The notes under the pieces were generated by a model. It was not told the DNA's origin and did not search any database. It worked only from the letters and a program-made list of their open reading frames with translations. The translations under genes were made by a program, and so were the position numbers. A DNA stretch of 64,000 nucleotides from positions 15,006,501 to 15,070,500 of the forward strand of contig NC_056752.1 of NCBI RefSeq assembly GCF_018687715.1. The letters run 5' to 3'. The DNA comes from Carya illinoinensis (lineage: Eukaryota; Streptophyta; Magnoliopsida; Fagales; Juglandaceae). Of the stretch, positions 44,570 through 54,973 are shown piece after piece (the first letter of the stretch is position 1; the number at the start of each line of letters is the position of its first letter).

Positions 44570-45942
44570 ATGGCAGATGAGTTAACGAATCTATATGAGG
44601 GACTCTGTCTCACGGAGGCAGAGAAACAAGAAGTACTAACCCTACAAGAGGAGATATTGCTATCTGAAGAAAAGAGCAAGAGATGTCTAGCAATATTGGT
44701 GATAGTCGAAAAGGAGGTTAACAAAGGAGCATTCCGAGCTACGATGAGTAAAGCTTGGCAAGCAACAGGTCAGGTCTCTTTCAAAGATCTTGGGCAAAAT
44801 AAATATCTAGTAGAATTCCAGACTGCTTTGGAAAAGACAAGGGTCGTCCAGAGTTGCCCGTGTACTTTGACAAGTTCCTAGTCAACATACAAGATTGCGA
44901 AGGTTGCTTAACACCCAAAGACTTGTCTTTCACGAAGGAGATCTTCTGGATTCAACTCCATGACCTACCATTTGCAGGGATGAATAAATCGACAGGTGAG
45001 AAACTAGGTGCGACCGTTGGTGACGTGCTTGCAGTGGATGTAGACGCAGGGGGACTATCATGGGAAAGATATCTTAGGGTGAAAGTACAAGTCAATATTA
45101 CCAAAGCTCTGGCAAGAGGTAGCTTCATCAACACAGGTTCTAAACGGTTCTGGATCCCTTTCAGATACGAGAGACTGCCATTAATGTGTTTTCACTGTGG
45201 GGTCATTAAGCACCTTGGACCCTCATGTCCAGATCCAATGCTTGAAGGTAAGTACCGGGAAGGAGAAGGAATGCAGTATGGTCAACGGTTATGAGCTAGT
45301 CCCCCAACGAGAAGCCACCAAATTTTTTCAAAACAAAAAGACGAATTTGCAAACTCAGCAGATTGGCGCCAAAAAAAGAATGACTCTAGTAATTTCGATG
45401 AAGATGAGCTAGTGCATGGTTCTAGAGGCAACAGTCCTGTAAGGTCTAATCACAGTGACAGAGATGGATCAGACACCAAAATCTCCCAAAGCCCATGCTT
45501 CAGGAAGGGCAACTTGTATGATGGTGCAGAAAGGCATGGGCAGTCTGATCAGGTAATTCCAAACTCCCTTACCCCCCATGCTTCTCCTGCCATGCACATT
45601 GTAGACCCAACAGAGTTTCGGGCAAACACCCCAGCTGTATCTCCCTTTATAGTTCTGGACTCGATAGGGTCTGACAGCCCAGTTAGACAGGAAACTACAC
45701 TCAGCTTACCTTCTTAGAACTCCCCTCTCAAGGCCCCGAGAACTGGCCCATCAAAATCAGGGCTCACCTGGAAAAGAAGGGCCAGAGGTTTAGGCCTCTC
45801 AGCCCAACATAAAGAGTGTGACACACCTATGAGGGACATGAGTAAGGCAAGACAGAAAAGGAAATGTGTTAATATTCAGTCGAGTCCCATATTGACCAGG
45901 AAAAGAGTTAAACAAGCTTGTATGGCAGAGGCTGCTAAGTAG
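44570..45942 (+). pseudogene. LINE ORF1: DUF4283 and CCHC zinc finger, frameshifted
   Basis: It starts MADELTNLYEGLCLTEAEKQ. The DUF4283 domain typical of plant LINE ORF1 proteins spans about 44570-45080 (NKYLVEFQT, then EIFWIQLHDLPFAGMNKS, GDVLAVDVD). The zinc finger CFHCGVIKHLGPSC (about 45190-45230) follows RFWIPFRYERLPLM. The C-terminal half is polar and low in order. Frameshifts occur at about 44860 and again near 45290 and 45410. The product is expected to bind LINE RNA. Confidence 0.85.
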
Positions 45943-45956
45943 CCCTGCCATTCCCC

Positions 45957-48900
45957 ATGAAACACCTAGCATGGAACTGCCGAGGGCTTGAGAACCCTCA
46001 GACAGTTCGAGAGCTTCACCTCATGGTGAAGGAGAAGAGCCCGGATGTCATCTTCCTAAGTGAGACCAAGTGTAAAAGAGCGAGGATGGAGGGGATTAGA
46101 AAAAAACTGAATTATGATCACAGCTTCATTGTGGACTGTGTTGGAAGAAGTGGTGGCATTGCCTTCTATTGGAAGAAAGAGGTGGAGGCAGTATTGAATT
46201 CATACTCAAACTATCATATCTCTTTAACTGTATACCCTGAGGATTTGGATAGGAGCATCCTATTAATTGGCTTTTATGGACAACCAGTTGCTGCTAGAAG
46301 AAAAGAGAGCTAGAATTTAATTAGGCTTATACAATCCAATATCCAGTGCCCATGGTTATGTTTGGGAGATTTCAATGAAATTCTCCTTCAAGAGGAACAA
46401 TTTGGCTCCCATGCTAGACCATTTCACCAAATGGAGGCATTTAGATCAGTGGTTGAGGACTGTGGTCTGCAAGACTTAGGATACAATGGGGACTGCTTTA
46501 CTTGGAGTAATAGAAGAGAGGGGTCAGATTTCACTAAACCTAGACTGGACAGAGCCTTTGTCAATAAGGATTGGAGGGACCTCAAGTTCATTAATTCAGT
46601 ATTAGTCCTACCAGTTCAATGCTCATACCATAATCCCATTCTTGTTGCCAGCTCAAGCTCTCTTGCAGCTAAAACTCCTAGACCTCGTATCTTCAGGTAT
46701 GAAGCAGCATGGGGTAAGAAGGAGGAATGTAGTCTCATAGTTAAACAAGCCTGGCTCCTAAGCTGTCACCTCAATCCTAAGCTAAGAGCTTCTCAAGAAG
46801 CGCTTAATAACTGTAGAGAGAAACTGAAATCTTGGGGCAGGAAAGTATCTCAAGAACATAAAAAAGTACTCTCAGATAAAAGAGAGTGCCTTAGAAGACT
46901 GCAGGAAGCTAACATAGGACAGAACAATGAATAGATTCAGCAAGCTCAAGCAGAGATTGACAAACTGTTAGAGATTGAAGAGTTGAAATGGAGACAAAGG
47001 GCAAAACAAAGATGGCTTCGAGAAGGAGATAGGAACACTAAATACTTTCATCAATGTGCTTCCCATAGGAGATTGGTCAACACTATTAAGCAAGTAGCTA
47101 ATGAGAATGGAATCACTGCCAATAACCAGGAGGAAGTAAGTCTGGCTTTTCAAGACTTTTATAGGAACCTTTTTTCTACTTCTGCTCCTCAAGGAAGTGC
47201 AGCTTTGCTTTAATCCTTCCAGGCCCGTATCTCTAGTGAAATGAATAGGACTTTAACTAGACCATACTCCAAAGAGGAAATCCAAAGAGCAATTCTTGAC
47301 ATGAACCCTTTGGGCTCACCTGGGCCAGATGGCTTTCCAGCCTTATTCTATCACCAACACTGGCCAGTAGTTGGAAAAGAAGTCACTGAGGCAGTTATGG
47401 AACTACTGAACACAAGAAAGGGTTTTAAGGACATTAACCGTACCTTTATATCCCTTATACCAAAGAAGAAAGTCCCTAAATCTATTACAGACTATAGGCC
47501 TATAAGTCTCTGCAATGTCTTCTATAAGATCATTGCCAAAGTGATAGCTAACAGATTAAAAGTCATCCTGCCAAGTGTCATATCTCCAAACCAAAGTGCA
47601 TTTGTGGCAGGAAGATTAATCTCGGATAATGTGGTGGTGGCTTATGAACTCTTGCACTCAATGAAGAACAGACTCAAAGGCAGACATAATGGTTACATAG
47701 CTCTCAAGCTTGACATGAGTAAGGCATATGATAGAGTAGAATAGAGCTTCTTACAAACATTATTGTTGAAAATGGGTTTTGACAGCAGCTGGGTGGACTT
47801 GGTGATGGAATGTGTATCAACAATGAGCTACTCAATCCTTGTGAATGGCATCCCACAGCCAACCTTCCAACCAGCTAGAGGAATTCGGCAGGGGGACCCC
47901 CTCTCTCTCTATCTCTTCATTATTTGCTCAGAAATGCTAACCCACTCTCTGAACCAGGCAGAATCACAAGGGGCAATAACAGGAATTCCAGTGGCAAGGG
48001 GAGCCATGAGAGTTACTTACTTGTTTTTTGCAGATGACAGCCTTGTGTTTTGTAAATCCAACCCTGAGGAATGGACTAGACTGCATCGTACTCTATCATC
48101 ATTTGAGCTGGCATTTGGACAGCGCCTTAACCTTGAGAAAACCTCCATCTTTTTCAGCAGCAACACTAAGCCAAACACTCAACTCTCAATTTTAGAGCTA
48201 GCAGACATCAAAGCAACTGAGCCTTCGACAAATACTTGGGTCTACCATCTTATGTTGGTAGGAACAAACAAAAAGCCTTCAGCTCTTTGCTTGATAAAGT
48301 TAAAGGAAAGATGTCAAACTGGGAGGTTAACATGTTGTCTAATGGAGGCAAGGACATTCTGTTGAAGTCAGTTTTATAGGCCATCCCAATGTATAGCATG
48401 GGTATTTTTCTCCTACCAAAAGTTATTTTAAGAAGGCTTAACCAACTCCTACAGTCTTTCTGGTGGGGCCAAAAGGAAAATAGATCCAAGATTCACTGGA
48501 TCAGTTGGAAGGCCATGGGAAAACAGAAGAGCAAAGGAGGACTGGGATTTAGGGACTTTGAGCAATTCAATTTGGCCTTGCTAGCAAAGCAAGGATGGAG
48601 GCTCATGCAAGATCAAACTCCCTTGCTGCACAGGTCCTTAAAGCAAAATATTATCCTACCTCGAGTTTCCTCTCAGTCAGAAAGAGAGTCTCGGATTCCT
48701 ATGTATGGAAAAGCTTCCTTGCAGCCAGATATGTTCTTGAAGAAGGCCTGTTATGGAGAGTAGGCAATGGTAAACATATTAGGATTTGGGTTGATAAGTG
48801 GGTGCCAAGGCCATCCTCCTATATGATACAATCCCCTGTGAGTGTACTAGACAAGAAGGCTTCAGTTGACCAACTAATCAACTTAGAGACCATGCAGTGG

Positions 48901-50018
48901 AACCTCGGCCTAGTCCATTCAATTTTTTCAAAAGAGGAGGCAAATCTGATCTATAACATACCTATTAGCCCCTGCAGAAGCCGAGATGTCCTATCCTGGA
49001 GGTGTTCAAATAATGGTAAGTTTTCTATAAAAAGTGCCAACCTTCCAAAAGCAACACGGGTTCTAAGGTATGGGAAAGGCTGTGGAGTATCAGGGTTCCT
49101 AATGGTACCAAATCCTTTCTATGGAGAGTAGCTGAGGAATCACTTCCTACTAATCTCAACTTGCTAAAGAAGAAGGTAGTGACATCTCCCTTATGCCTCA
49201 TCTGCCTCACTGAGGAGGAGATAGTTTTCCATGCTCTTTGGTCATGCAAGTCAGCTCAAGACGTGTGGTATTTAGGCTCGAGACAATTACAGAAGATGAG
49301 TAGCTTTGCTGAGTCCTTCAGAGAGCTTCTGGAATCTATGCTTGAAAAGTTTCCCTCAGAAATATTGTGTGAGATGGCAGTGACAGCCAAACTCCTGTGG
49401 CATCAAAGAAACAACTTAGTGTTCGAGGATTCATTCTCTTCACCTGCTATTCTCTCTAAAAAGATCCTAGCAGAACTGTCTCTTATTAGATCAGAAGCTG
49501 AGCAAAGAGCTGTTAAGCAACCAGAGCAAGTCCTGAGTCCACAAACGTGGACACCTCCCCCTTTAGGAGTGCTCAAAGCAAACTGGGATGCTGCTGTTGA
49601 TAAGATCAACTCAAGGATGGGGCTTGGGGTAGTCATCAGAGACTCCAAGGGCCTTTCGATAGCTACTTTATGGGCATGCAAGGCCATGCACCCGGATCCC
49701 ATACTCGGGGAGGTAGCGGCGACTCTTCGAGCTATATCTCTCTATGCTGATCTGGGTCTCACTCACATTGTGTTGGAAGGTGATTCGCTGGGAGTAGTAA
49801 AGGTAGTGTAGCAGACAGAAGAGAGTTGGTCTTCAGTTGGCCTTATGGTCAGAGACATAAAGCTCCTTCTCTCCAAGTTCAGTAGTTAGTCCATTAGACA
49901 TGTACCAAGGAGAGGTAATGGCGTTGCTCATGGTCTGGCCAAGCACGCTCTGTCCCATCCAAGTGAATGTATTTTGCTGGGGGATTATCCCCCATGTATT
50001 CAAAACTTGTTTCATTGA
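45957..50018 (+). pseudogene. LINE ORF2: endonuclease, RT, zf-RVT, RNase H
   Basis: The APE-type endonuclease starts MKHLAWNCRGLENPQTVREL, followed by FLSETKC, GRSGGIAFYW and LGDFNEIL; its last motif is YHNP where SDHSP is usual. The RT follows ([56 protein letters not shown], catalytic FADD at about 48025). Next come the zf-RVT zinc segment (about 49130-49290: CLICLTEEEIVFHALWSCKS) and RNase H (KANWDAAVDK, VLEGDSLGVV; 49580-50018). Stops in the main frame are at 46314, 46932, 47211 and 47742; frameshifts lie near 48230, 48640 and 49060. The 47742 stop and others are TAG where TGG is expected. Confidence 0.9.
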
Positions 50019-50149
50019 ATGAAAGCAGGATCTTCCTTTCAAAAAAAAAAAAATAATAATAATAAATAAATAAAAGACTATTTTAGCAGGATATAGTCAT
50101 TTTCACAGAAAATAAGTGGCAATAATTACCCAGTTTTCTTGTAGTGTAT

Positions 50150-50610
50150 TTAGAGTGTTTTTTAGTGGTAAGTAAGCTTATTTAATGGAGAGAGGTATGT
50201 TTATAGAATTTTTCATAGTTTTTATGATCATACCCAACATTTCGGGATGGGACATCAAGATCAAGGTGGAAATGACGTATTCACCAAAATAAGATTGTGA
50301 ACACGTTATATGCCTTGAATATGTTCAATTACGCGAATAGTACGTCTATTCCTCATGATGAGGCTATGAGTTACCTCTAGAGTGGCCAAGATTGGGCTAT
50401 CACCAAGGTGGTTTGATGCCTCCACATGCGCTCATGTGTAGTGTATTCGAGTTGGTTGATCGAGTAGAAAGTGTATCCGGGTTGATCAAGTATATCTTGG
50501 TGTGTGTTTGATGATTGAAAATAGGCGAGTCAGCTTGCATGTTGACTGGGTGGGAGTGACTCCCCGAGTTAAACGGTGATGTAATTCCCTACAAGATTTA
50601 TATGATAAGA
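50150..50610. other. Sequence between MITE and solo LTR, nothing recognised
   Basis: Moderately GC-rich for the window and free of AT microsatellites. It may belong to an older element that the solo LTR entered. No coding frame is supported. Confidence 0.35.
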
Positions 50611-50615
50611 TATGA

Positions 50616-52896
50616 TGTGACACCCCATTTTTATGTGTATTTTCACTGAAGGAATATTTTAATTTAATTAATATAATATTTCTTTTATTTTAAATTATCG
50701 GATTTTAATTGGATTTTAATTGCTGTTGAATTTAAATTGCTGTTTAATTTATTTTAGCTTGTCTTTGGATTTTAAATTAAATAGTTTGTTTTTACTAGTT
50801 AATTATTATATTTTAGCTTTACGTTGTGTTTAAAATATTTTCTTAGTTTTATTGCTTTTAAACTTATTTTCGTTGGATCAGTTGTTGGACTCCAGAGGTG
50901 AGGATTGGACCTCATTTCTTTTTTTTTCTTTTTCTTTTCTTCTTTTCTTTCTTTTCTTCTTTTTTTTCTTCTTCTTTTTCTTCCCGTTTTCCCCCTCTCC
51001 CCGTGCGCAGCTCCTCTCTTTTCTCCTTCCCGTCGCCTCGACTTTGACCGCCCAGTTCTCCGCCGTCCGGCCACAGTTTAGTGCACTGTCACCACCATTC
51101 TCTTCCCCTTCCACCAGAGATGAGCCATCGGACCAGTCGTTAGCCTTCGAGAGCCGCCGGAAGTCGCTGCACCTGCTCTGTTTTTGCCCCTGTCACCAGT
51201 TGCTTTCGAAGCCCAGAACTGCCGCTCGCCGGCGGTGTGGCCTACACCACCCACTCAGTTTTCTTCCCCTCTCACCGGTGAACATCCCCACCAAGTTTCA
51301 CCTCCATCCGAGCCACCGTTAGCCGCCACGAGCTCCTACAAGCCATACGGTTTTTCACTGTTTTCGGCGCCGTCGCACCACCTCCGGCCACCATCTTTTC
51401 ACAGCTTCTTCCCCTACCTCTTGCCGACCTAAACCACCCATTTCCAGCCTCGATCCGTTGTAGGAGTAGCTCCCACAAGCTCAACTCCGTTCAGCCCCTT
51501 TTTGGCCTTCGACCGCCATTTCCACCACCACCCACGGCCAAAACTCATTTCCCTTAGCTTCATAAATATCTCAAGGCCATTCCCTATCAATCCCGAGCCT
51601 TGATTTGTCCCCGTTCAAAAGTGGGTATTTTACAACCCACGGCCACAGTGAATTTGCACTGTTACGTTGCTTTCCTTTCACCGTTTGCAACGCCGAGTGT
51701 TTTCTAAAAATACCATATAGCGCTGTAAGTATTTTCCAAATCCTATTTTCAGATTTAAAAATATATTGCTCATTCAATAATTTTATCTGCTGGTTGGTTG
51801 ATTCCGGACTGAGTCCGAGGAGTTCGGGGGTCGGATGGATGGAGGACGGAGTTGCTTGTTTTATTGAATTATGTTGGTTGATTATTTTTTTTTGCATTGA
51901 TATAGCATTTACATGGTGCATGCACGTGTGTTTTTGTTTATTTGAGAAAAGCCTGTTTATTGGCATAAGTGGACTTACGGGTGAGTGTGTATCATGGCCC
52001 CAAGCTGAGATGAGGTATTAACTCGGTGGAGCTCCTCTGGTCACTCGGGAGCGGAATAAACTGAGTGATGTCCCCTGGGTTGTCGCTGGGCGACAACGGG
52101 AGCGGGGGCTAGGGGATGCTTGGCTACGAACGCGCCGAGCGCGGAACCAGGCATCGCTTTACGCATCGACTCCGTGGCCCTTCGCTGGTGAGGGCTAGAG
52201 GATGCTTGGCTATGAACGCGCGGGGCGCGGAACTGGGCATCGCTCGTTAGGTGTCACATGCGTGGTGGTACTCTGCGTTGTGGCACTGGAGCCAGGGTGT
52301 GCGGATGACCCCTAGGGGAGGTCATGGTGCATACGGATAAAATTGGATAATGGTTTGAGATGGATAAAGGCCAAATGTGACTTTTGGCATGATATTTGGA
52401 AATGATATATTTTTGGGCCAAATGAGATTTTTGGCGTGCGTGGAAAAATATGTTTTTATGGGTTTGCGCATTGGCATCACTTCATGCATATTGTTTGAGT
52501 TCTATATGCTTTTATTTGGTGGTGTTTGGATTTTACTTACCTGCGGTGCCATTTTTGGTTCCGTAGATTTTGGTGCAGGAATTGAGGAGGAGGAGGCTGA
52601 GCCCGAGGATGCGGCTCCGCCGGAGTTTTGAATCGAAGTTATGCTTTATTATGTGGTTTAAAACTATATTCGTGTTTTGTAATATTTAATTATGTATGTT
52701 TTAAACAGCTTGTATTATATTAAGAAAATTATGGTACTTAGTTATATGACTCTCGTTATCCGCTACGTATTTCTTCGTGCACATATGTTGCTTTTGCACA
52801 CACTTGGCACTCGTCGATAGGGTAGTGACCCGGGTTGTTACCATCCGGACGCCTCGATTTTCCCGTGACCGTGCATGGGGATTTGGGGGCGTCACA
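50616..52896. mobile_element. Solo LTR, 2.28 kb
   Basis: It begins TGTGACACCCC and ends GGGGGCGTCACA, so the ends are TG...CA with an 11-12 bp inverted repeat. It is flanked by a perfect 5 bp duplication TATGA (50611-50615 and 52897-52901). No second LTR, primer-binding site or pol exists in the window next to it, so unequal recombination between two LTRs is the simplest origin. It contains a pyrimidine tract (50919-50994) and a GC-rich CCACC/GCCG-rich stretch (51000-51560), neither clearly coding. An alternative reading is a TIR element with a 7-8 bp duplication (ATATGAT/G), since the boundary bases are ambiguous. Confidence 0.7.
52107..52250. repeat. Tandem repeat inside the solo LTR, about 86 bp period
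   Basis: GGCTAGGGGATGCTTGGCTA followed by CGAACGCG and GCGCGGAAC starts at about 52107, and a near copy (GGCTAGAGGATGCTTGGCTA) starts at about 52193. They are GC-rich, in contrast to the surroundings. Confidence 0.8.
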
Positions 52897-52901
52897 TATG
52901 A

Positions 52902-53052
52902 TGAGTTTTATGTACTTGAGAAGATGGTGGTTCCTCACCTCGGTGATAAATATTTATATTGGAGATTTTCATGTAGGATAATTTCTCAGAGGGTGATCCC
53001 TCACCAGACTTACAGACTTGTGTTTTATTTAGAAGATGGTCCCGCACCATAA
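52902..53052. other. Short spacer, nothing recognised
   Basis: Contains a repeated phrase (GTTCCTCACCTCGGTGATAA and GATCCCTCACCAGAC) without known meaning. Confidence 0.3.
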
Positions 53053-53481
53053 CTCACTACAATAGAAATATGTTTTAGTGATAGTTTGGAAATTGTGACA
53101 GTCCGCCAACCGTCACCAAAAAGTATTTTTGTGACGATTTGTGGAAATTATCACTTAATACATGTGATGATTTTCTTTATGTTCGAACGTGAAATTTTTT
53201 TGTTCGAACGTCACATGGACGCTCGAACATTGAGGTTACTTATGTACGAACGTGAAAATTTTTAGGGCCAACTTTTCAATGTTATTTACTAATGTTCAAA
53301 CATTACTTGTAAATTTAAATTTTTAAAAAGAACTATAATATATATTCATACATGCACAATTTGTATAATATAAATATATATTTGTGGGTTGTCATATATC
53401 AAAGTCGCGTAGTGCCAACTTGAGGTCTCTCCTATAGAGAGCGTTTTTCTCTCTTCAATAGAGTGAGTCCTCAAGCTTGGG

Positions 53482-54959
53482 GTGGCAAGTTTTGAAGGGG
53501 TGTCAATGAAGGAGGAACTAATTAGACAATGGGAAAGGTTGGCTCTCACTGAGAAAGAAAAAGAGGAGGTTGTCTTGACAGCATCCTCAAAGAAAAAAGA
53601 GTTTCAAGGGAACCATTTTTGCTTGCTGGTTCTTATTGTAGCTGATAAAGTTGTTAATAAGGAAGCCTTTAAAAGTACGATGTCCAAGGTGTGGAGGTGT
53701 GAGAGTTGGATTCAGTTCTCAGATATTGGTATTAATAAGTTCTTAGTGGAGTTCAACCAGGAAAAGGACATGATGAGGGTGATCTCTGGGAGGCCTTGGT
53801 CCTTTGACTGATGGCTACTATGTCTTCAATCTTTTGATGTCTCTATATCAATATTTGAAGTGGCTTTCAATAGGGAGGAGTTTTGGATCCAAGCTTATGG
53901 TTTACCATTTGGATGCATGACTTGAGAGTTGGGAAACCAGATTGGTGGTAATGTGGGCAGGGTGGTCAAAGTCTAGGTTGATGAAAGAGGTATTGGATGG
54001 GGAAAATACCTAAGAAAAAGGGTTGAAGTGGATATAACTAAACCTCTCGTAAGGGGTCTATTCCTAACTGTAGAGGGCAAAAGGTCCTGGGTGCACTTTA
54101 AGTATGAACGGCTCCCTTCTTTCTACTTTAAATGTGATGTTATTAAACACATCCAGACCTCTTACCCTTTGACCAAGTCGGGGGATGATCAGTAGCAATA
54201 TGGTGTATGGTTGAGAGCTCCTACAGTAAGAGAGGGTGATGTCCAATATAAAAAATATGGTGAGGGGGAAGGTCACTTCTCTAAACCAAAACCTCAGCAA
54301 TGGAGGGAAGGAAGGGAGGACAGGGATGAAGATATAAGAGGTAAATCTGAGAACCAGGAAAAAAGTCAGGCTAGTTTTTAGGTTGTTGACACAGATAAGG
54401 AAACTATCATGGTTCAGGTTGGTGACACAGAAAAGGGAATGGCCAAGGCTCAGGAGCAGGAATTCAGAGAGGGGATAGAGTTAAAGTCAAAGCTTAATTT
54501 GGAAAGTCTAGAAAAGGCACAAAAAGTTGATAAAGCATCTTCCTCCTCTAAAAGGAATTCAATTGGTATGCCAAGAATGGGTACTGCAGGCCCCTCAAAG
54601 GTAGGCATTCCTGCTGTTCAAAAAGTACAAGGCCAAGCCCAAAACCTTAGGTTTGTAAAGGATGCCACAAGCTCAAATGACCTACTGGCGCAGGCCCACT
54701 CCTTGGACCAATTCCTAACTGACCAAGTTATGGTCTTAGAACAGGCCAAAACAAAGGCTAGCTAGAAGAGGAGAGAGCTAGGGACAAAAGTAACACCAAG
54801 GCCCTAATGGGCCAAGAGAGGGGCAAAGCAAGCGGGTCTACAAAGAACAAAAGAGCCTCTAGTGCAGGCTGTGATAAGCTGCTAGTTAAGAGAGCAAAAC
54901 TAGAAGGTAGTGGAAGGAGTGGTCCAATCAATGTAGATAAGGTGGTGGTTGTGGCATAG
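53482..54959 (+). pseudogene. LINE-2 ORF1: DUF4283 and zinc-finger remnant
   Basis: It starts MASFEGVSMKEELIRQWERL, then the DUF4283 pattern (NKFLVEFNQEKDMMRVISGR, PWSFD) up to a stop at 53809. It continues with frameshifts through EEFWIQAYGLPFGCM and YERLPSFYFKCDVIKH (zinc-finger region with a lost cysteine, about 54100-54165) to a polar C-terminus ending near 54957. Confidence 0.75.
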
Positions 54960-54973
54960 CCCCACCAAGCTCA

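Larger units (their letters stand above)
44387..50068 (+). mobile_element. Full-length L1-type LINE (LINE-1 of window)
   Basis: The 11 bp AATAAAAGACT occurs at 44376-44386 and again after the A-rich tail at 50069-50079, a target-site duplication of the kind made by target-primed reverse transcription. Between them lie a CT-rich 5' leader, ORF1 (44570-45942), ORF2 (45957-50018) and a tail of A and (AAT)n. Both frames are damaged, so this copy is probably dead although structurally complete. Confidence 0.9.
44317..50146. mobile_element. CACTA-type foldback MITE split by a LINE
   Basis: The left arm (44317-44386) starts CACTAAAAGAAAACTGGG. The right arm (about 50075-50146) ends CCCAGTTTTCTTGTAGTG, its inverse. 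The arms are similar over about 70 bp (CCACTTATTT, GATGACTATATC against their complements). A 3 bp duplication TAT flanks the pair (44314-44316 and 50147-50149), as expected for CACTA elements. Without the LINE the element would be about 150 bp, almost wholly inverted repeat. Confidence 0.85.

Noticed and set aside
50799..51432. Overlapping frames rich in Lys/Arg/Glu (-) or Phe/Ser/Pro (+) in the solo LTR
   Set aside because: They follow from the pyrimidine tract and GC-rich composition. No start context, domain or codon pattern supports a gene.
50616..52896. hAT or MULE element with GTGACACCCC inverted ends
   Set aside because: The alternative reading gives a 7-8 bp duplication, but TG...CA ends with a perfect 5 bp duplication TATGA fit a solo LTR at least as well, and no transposase is present. 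Kept as an alternative, not as the main call.
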